Below, one piece after another: positions 1 to 5,997 of a stretch of 13,516 nt of DNA. Every line of letters begins with the position of its first letter. Position 1 is the first letter of the stretch. A model generated the notes under the pieces. It made no database searches and was not told where the DNA came from. It saw nothing but the letters and a program-made list of their open reading frames with translations. Where the stretch lies: assembly GCA_002358955.1 (NCBI GenBank), contig DEPV01000038.1, positions 2,793-16,308 on the forward strand, given 5' to 3'. The translations under genes and the position numbers were made by a program. Origin of the DNA: Erysipelothrix sp. UBA3383. Its GTDB lineage: Bacteria > Bacillota_I > Bacilli_A > Erysipelotrichales > Erysipelotrichaceae.

Positions 1-341
1 GTTATACATTCATAGGTTGGAGTATTGATGGTAATACAGTAATTTATACTGATAGACAGGATGTTGAAAACTTAAGTAATGGAGAAGATATTACATTGCT
101 TGCGGTATGGAAAAAGGTAGAAGTTGATGAACCAACTACACCTGATAAGCCAAATACAACTGATAAACCAAGTACACCAAATAAACCAAGTACACCAAAT
201 AAACCAAGTACACCAAGTAATGTAACGACTTTACCAAGTACTGGAATTCAATCAAATTATTTTGGTTATATCTTTGTTTTAGTAGGGATGTTCATAACAG
301 CTCTAAACTTCAAAAAGAAATCTGAAGAAATGGAACATTAA
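1..341 (+). CDS. LPXTG-anchored surface protein, C-terminal end (5' partial)
   Basis: The reading frame is open from the window edge (first full codon at 3) to TAA at 339-341, so about 112 C-terminal residues of a larger protein are visible. The first 35 or so residues (FIGWSIDGN, then ending LLAVWKK) look like the end of a Listeria-Bacteroides/InlB B-type repeat, a small beta fold common in Firmicutes adhesins. Next comes a Pro/Thr/Ser/Lys stretch with period 6 (DKPNTT, DKPSTP, NKPSTP, NKPSTP) of the kind that spans the cell wall. It is followed by LPSTG (bases 231-245), a hydrophobic segment (YFGYIFVLVGMFITAL) and a short KKK-containing tail, together a complete class-A sortase sorting signal. 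The protein is therefore expected to be secreted and covalently linked to peptidoglycan. Its ligand cannot be judged because the N-terminal part is outside the window. The sorting signal is certain; the repeat family is likely. Confidence 0.92.
   Translation, partial: YTFIGWSIDGNTVIYTDRQDVENLSNGEDITLLAVWKKVEVDEPTTPDKPNTTDKPSTPNKPSTPNKPSTPSNVTTLPSTGIQSNYFGYIFVLVGMFITALNFKKKSEEMEH
163..216 (+). repeat. Three perfect 18-bp tandem repeats in the wall-spanning region
   Basis: The unit ATAAACCAAGTACACCAA occurs three times head to tail (163-180, 181-198, 199-216) with no mismatch, and a diverged copy lies just before. The period is six codons, so gain or loss of a unit keeps the frame and only changes the length of the Pro-rich wall spacer. 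Perfect identity at the nucleotide level suggests recent slippage or selection for expandable length. Confidence 0.9.
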
Positions 342-670
342 TCAGTATATTGTTAAATGAATAAAATGTAATTTGGACAAAAATTAACTTAAGATTAAAG
401 ACTTTCTTATGTACAGATTGTATATCTATAAAGTTTTCTTGGAGAACATGACAAATGCAGTTCTTTAAAACATGGCTGTATCGTTCATAATCTAAAAACA
501 GTTATTAGAATATTAAAAAGGGTCACTTTTATAAGTGACTCTTTTTACATAGAAAAGTCGTGTTGAGACCTGTAAAGATAGCTTGTCTTAGTGAACCCTC
601 AATCTTATACAAAGTGAGTTTTTGTAACAATTGATACATTGAATAATTAATATAGTTTCCAATAGTATAT
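342..670. other. Gene-free stretch between the surface protein and the YwbE/gpmA unit
   Basis: About 330 bp of AT-rich DNA. Apart from the hairpin at 515-546 I see no ORF with a Shine-Dalgarno site, no tRNA and no recognisable promoter. Short open runs exist on the plus strand (for example around 440-555) but have no start/ribosome-site pairing and no family resemblance I can name. It could be decayed sequence left by a lost gene or mobile element, but nothing positive shows this. Confidence 0.5.
515..546. terminator. Bidirectional Rho-independent terminator hairpin
   Basis: A stem of 14 pairs (AAAAAGGGTCACTT with AAGTGACTCTTTTT, one G-U pair) closes a TTAT loop. It has an A-run on the left and a T-run on the right, so it can act on both strands. 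It lies about 175 bp after the surface-protein stop, and no other gene intervenes. Confidence 0.8.
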
Positions 671-698
671 AAAAAAGAGACTCATGTTAGTGAGCCTC
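671..698 (-). terminator. Terminator of the gpmA-ywbE unit
   Basis: Read on the minus strand, an 8-bp stem (GAGGCTCA with TGAGTCTC, one G-U pair) closes a 6-nt loop and is followed directly by six T. It lies about 25 bp past the stop of the small YwbE-family gene, which is the expected place for the end of the gpmA-ywbE transcript. Confidence 0.8.
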
Positions 699-722
699 AG
701 GGTTGTTCTAATAGTGTGATAT

Positions 723-917
723 TTAATCAATTATTGCTTGTACACAACCGACAAGTCCACTTTCCAACATCACTTTGATACCGTGAGGGTGAGTTGGGGA
801 ATTGGTCAGAAAACGTGCAATGACACCATCGGTTAGTTTACCAGTTCTTTGATCTTGCTTTTGAACGATTTGTACTGCTTGTCCAATCGCTAAATCTTTT
901 CTTGCAATTTTATTCAT
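723..917 (-). CDS. ywbE: YwbE-family protein (DUF2196)
   Basis: A 64-residue protein whose length and core match the YwbE/DUF2196 family of small bacterial proteins. The diagnostic part is KQDQRTGKLTDG (residues 20-31) followed by LTNSPTHPHGIKV (37-49) and a final GLVGCVQ stretch. The fold is probably a small beta barrel and is often suspected to bind nucleic acid, but no biochemical role is established that I know of. Start: ATG at 917 with AGGAG six bases upstream (minus strand). It begins 27 bp after the gpmA stop and ends just before a terminator, so it is the second gene of a gpmA-ywbE operon. There is no signal peptide or membrane segment, and cytoplasmic location is inferred. The family assignment is strong; the function is unknown. 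Confidence 0.88.
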   Translation of the reverse strand: MNKIARKDLAIGQAVQIVQKQDQRTGKLTDGVIARFLTNSPTHPHGIKVMLESGLVGCVQAIID

Positions 918-944
918 ATGATACTCCTGTCTTAAAAGAGTATA

Positions 945-1628
945 TCATAGATAACGAGAACGAATGATATTGAAGTCTTGGTCTAAGTCTAATAATAAGG
1001 GACTTCCAGTAGGTATCTCGACACCAACAATATCATCATCGCTATAGGGTTGTAATTCCTTAAGCAATGCTCTTAATGAGTTACCGTGAGCTGCAATCAA
1101 GACACGCTTACCACTCATGAGGTCTTTCTTAATGACATCGTTAAAGTAAGGGAGTACACGATCTACTGTAAGCTCTAAAGACTCACCCATTGGTAATAGA
1201 CGGGGATCAACATCACGATACATAAGATTGGTTTTAGGATCGTATTGATCATCATCATTTAATAAAGGTGGTAGCGTTTTATAGGAACGTCGCCATATTT
1301 TAACTTGCTCATCACCATACTCTTTTGCAACTTCAGCTTTATTAAGACCTTGCAATGCACCATAATGACGCTCATTCAATTGCCATGCTTTAATCATGGG
1401 TAAAAAAGTACGATCCATTTCATCCAAAATATAATCGGCTGTATGAATGGCACGCTTTAAATATGAGGTATAGACAATATCAAAATCCAGGCCGCTCTCT
1501 GCAAGTTTACGACCTGCAGTCTTTGCTTCTTCTTGACCCTGTTCTGATAAATCAACATCACACCATCCTGTAAATATGTTCTTTGAATTCCAAACACTTT
1601 GTCCATGTCTGACTAATACTAATCTCAT
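945..1628 (-). CDS. gpmA: 2,3-bisphosphoglycerate-dependent phosphoglycerate mutase
   Basis: A 227-residue cofactor-dependent phosphoglycerate mutase that interconverts 3- and 2-phosphoglycerate in glycolysis in the cytoplasm. The histidine-phosphatase fold is complete: RHGQS with the phosphorylated His8, Arg59 in YLKRA, the proton-donor region LNERHYG with Glu86, GESL at 148-151, and the second catalytic His181 in AAHGNSLRAL. Length and motif spacing match the GpmA family. Start: ATG at 1628, preceded on the minus strand by AAAGGGTGGTGATTCC. That is nearly the full complement of the 16S rRNA 3' end, so strong translation is expected, as for a glycolytic enzyme. A consensus promoter lies just upstream (1654-1682). 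The ywbE-family gene follows 27 bp downstream and is probably cotranscribed. No anomalies are visible. Confidence 0.97.
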   Translation of the reverse strand: MRLVLVRHGQSVWNSKNIFTGWCDVDLSEQGQEEAKTAGRKLAESGLDFDIVYTSYLKRAIHTADYILDEMDRTFLPMIKAWQLNERHYGALQGLNKAEVAKEYGDEQVKIWRRSYKTLPPLLNDDDQYDPKTNLMYRDVDPRLLPMGESLELTVDRVLPYFNDVIKKDLMSGKRVLIAAHGNSLRALLKELQPYSDDDIVGVEIPTGSPLLLDLDQDFNIIRSRYL

Positions 1629-1653
1629 GGAATCACCACCCTTTCATATATCT

Positions 1654-1682
1654 ATCATACGCCTGTAAACCCATATTATCAA
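1654..1682 (-). promoter_or_regulatory. gpmA promoter
   Basis: On the minus strand TTGATA (1682-1677) and TATGAT (1659-1654) are separated by 17 bp, close to the vegetative consensus, about 26 bp upstream of the gpmA start codon. It is divergent from the nitroreductase promoter. Confidence 0.75.
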
Positions 1683-1716
1683 AACATTCGATTAAGCTTT
1701 TATGAGTTAAAATAAT

Positions 1717-1737
1717 AGCATACTTAATAAGTATGCA
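1717..1737. promoter_or_regulatory. Palindromic operator upstream of the nitroreductase (CATAC-N7-GTATG)
   Basis: GCATACTT-AAT-AAGTATGC (1718-1736) is a perfect inverted repeat ending 7 bp upstream of the -35 box of the nitroreductase promoter. Its core, CATAC at 1719-1723 and GTATG at 1731-1735 with a 7-bp gap, is the same as in the two sites between the Rrf2 gene and the LLM monooxygenase gene (10900-10920 and 10969-10989). It is therefore probably bound by the same regulator. Its position upstream of -35 would suit activation, or repression by occlusion of RNA polymerase. A MarR/DUF24 (HypR-like) operator is an alternative reading. Confidence 0.65.
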
Positions 1738-1743
1738 AATCAC

Positions 1744-1772
1744 TTGTTATCCAACATCACAAGAATTATAAT
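1744..1772 (+). promoter_or_regulatory. Nitroreductase promoter
   Basis: TTGTTA (1744-1749) and a perfect TATAAT (1767-1772) are separated by 17 bp. The predicted transcript starts around 1779, only some 20 bases before the start codon, leaving room for the ribosome site and little else. Confidence 0.75.
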
Positions 1773-1799
1773 GGATGAAGAAAAAGTAGGAGGACTATC

Positions 1800-2393
1800 A
1801 TGTCAAATTTATTCGATCAATTAAATAAAAGAAGTTCACGTTATGGAATTGCTAAACACGATTCTCTAACACAAGAGGAGTTAACAAACTTAGTAGAAAC
1901 AGCAGTACAAGCTACACCATCAGCATTCAACGCACAAACTCAACGTGCAGTTGTTCTATGGGGTGAAAACTCAGACAAATTCTGGGATTTAACATTAGAA
2001 GAATTACGTAAAGTAGCACCTGCAGAAGGATTTGAAAATACAGTTGCAAAACTGGAGTCATTCAAAGCTGGAAACGGAACCATTTTATACTATGTTGATA
2101 CAACTGTAGTAAAAGGATTACAAGAGCAATTTGCATTATATGCAGATAACTTCCCAGTATGGGCACAACAAGAAAACGGAATGTTCCAACTTGTTACATG
2201 GACTGCTTTAGACCAATTAGGTTTAGGTGGATCAGTTCAACACTACAACCCACTTGTGGATGAAGTTGTTGCAAATGAATTCAACATTTCAAAAGACTGG
2301 CAATTAGTGGCACAAATGCCATTTGGTAAACCAGTTGATGAGCATGTGATTAAAGAAAAATCAGATGTTAAAGCAAAAGTATTATCTATCTAA
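1800..2393 (+). CDS. Nitroreductase family oxidoreductase (Frm2/Hbn1-like)
   Basis: A 197-residue FMN-dependent nitroreductase-fold protein, cytoplasmic, expected to use NAD(P)H to reduce nitro compounds, quinones or similar electrophiles. Visible family marks are the early RSSR (11-14) that binds the FMN phosphate, PSAFNAQ (40-46), ILYYVD (95-100), and the C-terminal block GLGGSVQHYNPLVD (141-154) followed by AQMPFGKP (171-178). The short length and these blocks fit the Frm2/Hbn1 subgroup, which includes bacterial stress-induced members, rather than NfsA/NfsB. Start: ATG at 1800 with AGGAGG six bases upstream. It is a single-gene unit with its own promoter and terminator. A perfect palindrome upstream matches the sites by the Rrf2 regulator gene at 10435-10836, suggesting joint regulation with the LLM/FMN reductase pair. 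The physiological substrate is unknown. Confidence 0.9.
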   Translation: MSNLFDQLNKRSSRYGIAKHDSLTQEELTNLVETAVQATPSAFNAQTQRAVVLWGENSDKFWDLTLEELRKVAPAEGFENTVAKLESFKAGNGTILYYVDTTVVKGLQEQFALYADNFPVWAQQENGMFQLVTWTALDQLGLGGSVQHYNPLVDEVVANEFNISKDWQLVAQMPFGKPVDEHVIKEKSDVKAKVLSI

Positions 2394-2399
2394 AAATTC

Positions 2400-2431
2400 A
2401 AGCTCGCACTAACGTGTGGGCTTTTCTTTTT
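2400..2431 (+). terminator. Nitroreductase terminator
   Basis: A 10-bp stem (AAGCTCGCAC with GTGTGGGCTT, two G-U pairs) closes a TAAC loop and leads into TTTTCTTTTT. It begins 7 bp after the nitroreductase stop codon. Confidence 0.88.
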
Positions 2432-2470
2432 ATTGAACGTGATGATTGTGTTAAATCTGTGGGATAAACT

Positions 2471-2498
2471 TTGTAAAGCAAAGTAAGTTTGATATAAT
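2471..2498 (+). promoter_or_regulatory. Promoter of the MFS transporter gene
   Basis: TATAAT at 2493-2498 is preceded by TGA, an extended -10 element. TTGTAA at 2471-2476 serves as a -35 with a 16-bp gap. The transcript would start about 20 bp before the start codon. Confidence 0.7.
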
Positions 2499-2522
2499 GT
2501 CTAAAGAAAGAAAAGGTATATT

Positions 2523-3767
2523 ATGAAACTTACAAAAGAAGAAAAATCGTGGATTTTATACGATGTCGCAAACTCTGCGTTTATCTTGATTATTACTGCT
2601 ACATTGCCTATTTATTTTAGATCGCTGGCAAGTGGTGCAGGGGTAGCTGATAATGTGATTACTGCATGGTGGGGCTATGCAACATCCATATCTCTGTTTT
2701 TACTGGCTTTAGCATCTCCAGTATTGGGTGCTATTGCAGATTATAAAGGTTATAAGAAGAAGTTATTTTTAGGATTTTTAGGATTGGCCATATTAGCTGC
2801 ACTCTCTTTTACGATTGTGAATACATGGCAAGCGTTCTTGTTCTTGTATGTTCTTTCCAGAATTGGATATTCAGCATGTAATATTTTCTACGATGGTATG
2901 TTAGTTGATGTTACTACGGATGATCGCATGGATATGGTCTCATCTTATGGTTATGCTTATGGGTATATTGGAAGTACCATTCCCTTCATCGTTGGTGTTA
3001 TTATTATTTTCTTTGGTGATAAAGTTGGACTAAGTACTCAACACGCAACTCAACTTTCATTTTTCATTACAATTTTATGGTGGGCAGTCCTATCCATTCC
3101 ATTGCTTAAAAATGTCAAACAAGTATATTACCTGGAACATACACCTCATGTTGTTCAAACATCATTCAAACGTGTGGGTATTACCATGAAGGACATTTAC
3201 AAAGATAAGAAGTTGTTCTTCTTCATCTTGGCTTATTTCTTCTACATCGATGGTGTTTATACCATTATCTCAATGGCTACGGTTTATGGTGGTGAAGTGG
3301 GTATTGGGGATGAAATGATGTTACTTGCACTACTTGTTACTCAGTTTGTTGCCTTCCCATTTGCAATCTGGAGTGCTAAGGCGGCAAAACGTTTTGGTAT
3401 TCTGAATATAATTAAACTTTGTGTACTGGTTTATGTCTTCATCGCTATCTTTGGATTCTTCTTAGAGCACACATGGCAATTCTGGTTCTTAGCAATTGTG
3501 ATCGGTATGGCTCAAGGTGGAGTACAATCTCTATCCCGTTCTTACTTTGGACAAATGATTCCTAAAGAGAAGGCGAATGAGTACTTTGGCTTCTTTGATA
3601 TCTTTGGTAAGTTTGCAGATTTCATGGGACCTACCATCATTGCAACCAGTACCTTAATCTTTAATGAGTCACGATATGGTGTACTTGCCCTTGTGGTCTT
3701 ATTTATCATTGGACTCTACCTCTTAGGTAAAGTACAAAACATTGAAAATGAAGAACAATTAATATAA
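2523..3767 (+). CDS. MFS transporter, UMF1/Atg22-like family
   Basis: A 414-residue polytopic membrane protein with about 12 hydrophobic segments arranged as 6+6 around a hydrophilic linker at roughly 195-230. The N-terminal WILYDVANSAF (10-20) and the block QGGVQSLSRSYFGQMIP (331-347) followed by EYFGFFDIFGKFADFMGP (353-370) are hallmarks of the UMF1 family, the bacterial relatives of the fungal vacuolar effluxer Atg22. ADYKGYKKK (72-80) sits where MFS motif A is expected between TM2 and TM3. The family members are annotated as permeases, some implicated in amino-acid efflux, but the substrate here cannot be told. Start: ATG at 2523 with AAAAGG upstream, after an extended -10 promoter. It forms a monocistronic unit, ending at a strong terminator four bases past the stop. 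No anomaly is seen. Confidence 0.92.
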   Translation: MKLTKEEKSWILYDVANSAFILIITATLPIYFRSLASGAGVADNVITAWWGYATSISLFLLALASPVLGAIADYKGYKKKLFLGFLGLAILAALSFTIVNTWQAFLFLYVLSRIGYSACNIFYDGMLVDVTTDDRMDMVSSYGYAYGYIGSTIPFIVGVIIIFFGDKVGLSTQHATQLSFFITILWWAVLSIPLLKNVKQVYYLEHTPHVVQTSFKRVGITMKDIYKDKKLFFFILAYFFYIDGVYTIISMATVYGGEVGIGDEMMLLALLVTQFVAFPFAIWSAKAAKRFGILNIIKLCVLVYVFIAIFGFFLEHTWQFWFLAIVIGMAQGGVQSLSRSYFGQMIPKEKANEYFGFFDIFGKFADFMGPTIIATSTLIFNESRYGVLALVVLFIIGLYLLGKVQNIENEEQLI

Positions 3768-3771
3768 TTAT

Positions 3772-3808
3772 AAAACACCTGAATCATATTGGATTCAGGT
3801 GTTTTTTT
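3772..3808 (+). terminator. MFS gene terminator
   Basis: A perfect 14-bp stem (AAAACACCTGAATC with GATTCAGGTGTTTT) closes a 6-nt loop and is followed by a T-run to 3808. It starts 4 bp after the stop codon and separates the MFS gene from the downstream cca operon. Confidence 0.93.
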
Positions 3809-3829
3809 ACGCCTTGAAAGTTCTTGTAG

Positions 3830-3940
3830 AAGCGGTACTAAACTTGTGTTTAAAGGCCTGTGGTGCTGTTATTCAGTGAGCTTGAGGGAAGATGTGAATC
3901 CTGTGCGAATTGTCCAAAATGAGCCGTTTATGAGTCGCTT
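3830..3940 (+). promoter_or_regulatory. Possible structured RNA leader upstream of cca (uncertain)
   Basis: About 160 bp separate the MFS terminator from the cca start. Nested pairings are possible: 3830-3836 with 3934-3940 (7 pairs, two wobble) and 3851-3857 with 3923-3930 (7 pairs with one bulged G). They would close a region holding GGTGC, then GAGGGAAGATGTGAATCC (3884-3901). These pieces recall the order GGUxCC, GGGAA, GGUGxAAxUCC, GC of the cobalamin riboswitch core, but the spacing is shorter and I cannot find a convincing 3' B12 box. A promoter-like TTGAAA-16-TACTAA (3814-3841) would start transcription inside the first helix, which argues against this fold. Treat it as a hint only. 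Confidence 0.2.
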
Positions 3941-3943
3941 GTG

Positions 3944-3952
3944 TGATACAAT
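3944..3952 (+). promoter_or_regulatory. Extended -10 promoter of the cca operon (likely)
   Basis: TG-A-TACAAT (3944-3952) is an extended -10 element about 20 bp upstream of the cca start codon. No good -35 box is seen at the right distance. If this is the main promoter, the cca transcript has almost no leader beyond the ribosome site. Confidence 0.45.
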
Positions 3953-3971
3953 AGATTTAAGGGTGGTGGCT

Positions 3972-5309
3972 ATGATTAAGATTGCAGATAAAGTGGAGGA
4001 AATCCTGACAAGAATGGATCATCATGGTATTGAAGCCTATCTTGTTGGAGGATATGTTAGAGATCTTCTTATGAATAAGAAGAGTTTTGATGTCGACATT
4101 GCATTTGCAGGATCACTTGACCATCTCATTGCTATACTGAATGATTTTACTTTGAATACAGCACATACAGCACTGGGAACACTACAATTTCAATATGGGG
4201 ATTACCAGTTTGAATGCACGCATTTAAGACTTGAGAAAGATTATGACAATCAACGCTATCCCAATACGATTACATTAACAACGGATATTTTAGAAGATTT
4301 AAAACGACGTGACTTTACGATGAATGCCATTGCTTATCATCATAAGGTGGGCTTTATTGATCCTTATCAAGGTAGGGTAGCAATTGAAGAACGTTCGATT
4401 ATTATGATTGAAGATCCCAGAGTACGATTGCAAGAGGATTTGCTCAGGGTCTTTCGAGCACTGCGTTTTCAATCGCAGATAGGATTTACACTGGATGGCA
4501 GGCTTGAAGAGGCCATCCAAGATTACAGTTTAAATTTAAGGCGGTATCCATGTCGGTATTGGCAGAAAGAATTTGAAAAATTACTGCTGGGGGATTACTT
4601 CTTAGAAATGGCAATGAGTCATTCGGGATTCTTCCATGGCTTGTTTGGTTTCTTTGAGGATGCGTATCAGTTTGATCAGCGTAATCCTTATCATCTTTAC
4701 TCACTGTATGAACATACAATGCGGGTAGTCAGTAATGTTCCTAAAAACATAAGGTTACGTTATGCGGCGCTGTTTCATGATTTAGGAAAACTTGAGACTG
4801 AGGTACATGATGACTTTGGGGTATCTCATTATGCAGGGCATGCGGAAGCTTCGTATTATTATGCTCAAGATTTATTAGAGCAATTTACCATGAAGCAAAA
4901 AGATAAATTATATATTTTAGATTTGATTCGATATCATGGAATCCGTATGAGTCAAGGCATTCAAAGTGTTTATGAGATCGTGCATCAATTTGGATTTGAA
5001 TTTGCAGAGGATCTGATTGCTTTAAAAAGAGCTGATAACATGAGTAAGAGTGATAAAGCACTGTATCAAGTGGTAAAGTGTGATCAGTTTACCAAAGATT
5101 TAACGATTATTAAAAATGAACAATGGCCCTTGAAAGTGGCTGATTTAAAAGTGGGTTTTCATGATTTAAAAACATTTGATGTTCCTTTAAAAATGAGTAA
5201 TCAAGTACTTAAGGAAGTCTTGAATCGGGTGGTTATGGAAACAATTGGAAATGATTATAAGAAACAATATGAAGTGTTGCAGGAGGTAGTGCTTGATGTC
5301 ATACATTAA
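3972..5309 (+). CDS. cca: CCA tRNA nucleotidyltransferase with HD domain
   Basis: A 445-residue class II CCA-adding (or poly(A)-polymerase-like) enzyme that builds or repairs the 3' CCA end of tRNA. The nucleotidyltransferase head has LVGGYVRD (24-31) and the metal-binding pair D40 and D42 in FDVDIA, then RRDFTMNAIAY (112-122) and the nucleotide-selecting region EDLLRVFRALRF (155-166). The C-terminal half carries an HD phosphohydrolase domain (LFHDLGK, H269/D270), seen in many Firmicutes members. The frame is open further upstream to a TTG at 3789, but that extension would overlap the MFS terminator and is unlike the family. ATG 3972 directly precedes the conserved domain and has AAGGGTGGTG upstream, much like the gpmA ribosome site. 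The last 14 bases overlap the following ABC ATPase gene, so translation is probably coupled. Confidence 0.93.
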   Translation: MIKIADKVEEILTRMDHHGIEAYLVGGYVRDLLMNKKSFDVDIAFAGSLDHLIAILNDFTLNTAHTALGTLQFQYGDYQFECTHLRLEKDYDNQRYPNTITLTTDILEDLKRRDFTMNAIAYHHKVGFIDPYQGRVAIEERSIIMIEDPRVRLQEDLLRVFRALRFQSQIGFTLDGRLEEAIQDYSLNLRRYPCRYWQKEFEKLLLGDYFLEMAMSHSGFFHGLFGFFEDAYQFDQRNPYHLYSLYEHTMRVVSNVPKNIRLRYAALFHDLGKLETEVHDDFGVSHYAGHAEASYYYAQDLLEQFTMKQKDKLYILDLIRYHGIRMSQGIQSVYEIVHQFGFEFAEDLIALKRADNMSKSDKALYQVVKCDQFTKDLTIIKNEQWPLKVADLKVGFHDLKTFDVPLKMSNQVLKEVLNRVVMETIGNDYKKQYEVLQEVVLDVIH

Positions 5310-5997
5310 CGTTGATAATATTAAAAAATTTTATAAAGTAGGAGACCGTGATATTAAGGCGGTTGATGGAATTAGCTTTGATATTCCTAAGGGACAGTTT
5401 GTGGTTGTAGTAGGACCATCAGGTGCAGGTAAGACGACTGTTATGAATATTTTGGGAGGCATGGATCTTCCTACGGATGGTAGTGTTTTAGTGGATGGTA
5501 AAGAGATTACGGCAATGAATGATCGTAAGATGACCCAATATCGTCGTGATGATGTGGGCTTTGTTTTTCAATCCTATAACTTAATTTCTAACCTGACTGC
5601 AGTTGAAAATGTTGAGCTGGGTGCACAAATAAAAAAAGATACGAAGGATCCTTTGGAAGTCTTAGCACAGGTAGGACTGCAAGATCGTACAAACAACTTC
5701 CCATCACAACTCTCAGGGGGAGAACAACAACGGGTAGCGATTGCTCGTGCCATTGCTAAAAATCCTAAGATCTTATTGTGTGATGAGCCTACGGGTGCAC
5801 TTGATACAACAACAGGACAACAAGTACTGCGTGTTTTAAGAGAGTGTTGTGATGTGTATAACATGACGGTAATCCTGATTACCCATAATCAATTCATCAC
5901 GCAAATGGCAGACCGTGTGATTGAGATTAAAAATGGTCAGGTTGCTGTTGATCAGTTGAATGAAACTGTATTAAGTGTGGATGAGATCCAATGGTAA
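5296..5997 (+). CDS. ABC transporter ATP-binding protein (MacB/LolD type)
   Basis: A 233-residue ABC ATPase, peripheral on the inner face of the membrane. All functional motifs are intact: Walker A GPSGAGKTT (40-48), Q-loop Gln92 in FVFQSYNL, signature LSGGEQQRVAIARA (139-152), Walker B ILLCDEPTGALD (159-170) with catalytic Glu164, and the switch His197. The FQSYNLISNLTAVEN and DEPTGALD forms are typical of MacB/LolD/FtsE-like ATPases that pair with FtsX-fold permeases, and such a gene follows directly. Two starts are possible: TTG 5293 and ATG 5296. I prefer ATG, nine bases after AGGAGG (5281-5286), which gives MSYINVDNIKK. It starts inside cca and its stop overlaps the permease start by 7 bp, so all three genes are likely one transcript. 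Confidence 0.95.
   Translation: MSYINVDNIKKFYKVGDRDIKAVDGISFDIPKGQFVVVVGPSGAGKTTVMNILGGMDLPTDGSVLVDGKEITAMNDRKMTQYRRDDVGFVFQSYNLISNLTAVENVELGAQIKKDTKDPLEVLAQVGLQDRTNNFPSQLSGGEQQRVAIARAIAKNPKILLCDEPTGALDTTTGQQVLRVLRECCDVYNMTVILITHNQFITQMADRVIEIKNGQVAVDQLNETVLSVDEIQW

Noticed and set aside
400..640. Possible remains of an insertion sequence in the gap after the surface protein
   Set aside because: Weak resemblance of short translated bits to IS3-type transposase ends, but no inverted repeats, no target duplication and no continuous frame; not enough to call.
3789..3971. N-terminal extension of the CCA enzyme from TTG at 3789
   Set aside because: It would start inside the MFS terminator, adds 61 residues without family resemblance, and ATG 3972 with a good ribosome site directly precedes the conserved domain.
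3960..3971. T-box-like GGGTGG motif before cca
   Set aside because: The T-box sequence continues into ACCGCG and needs a long stem I and a terminator; here it is simply an extended Shine-Dalgarno site, like the one before gpmA.
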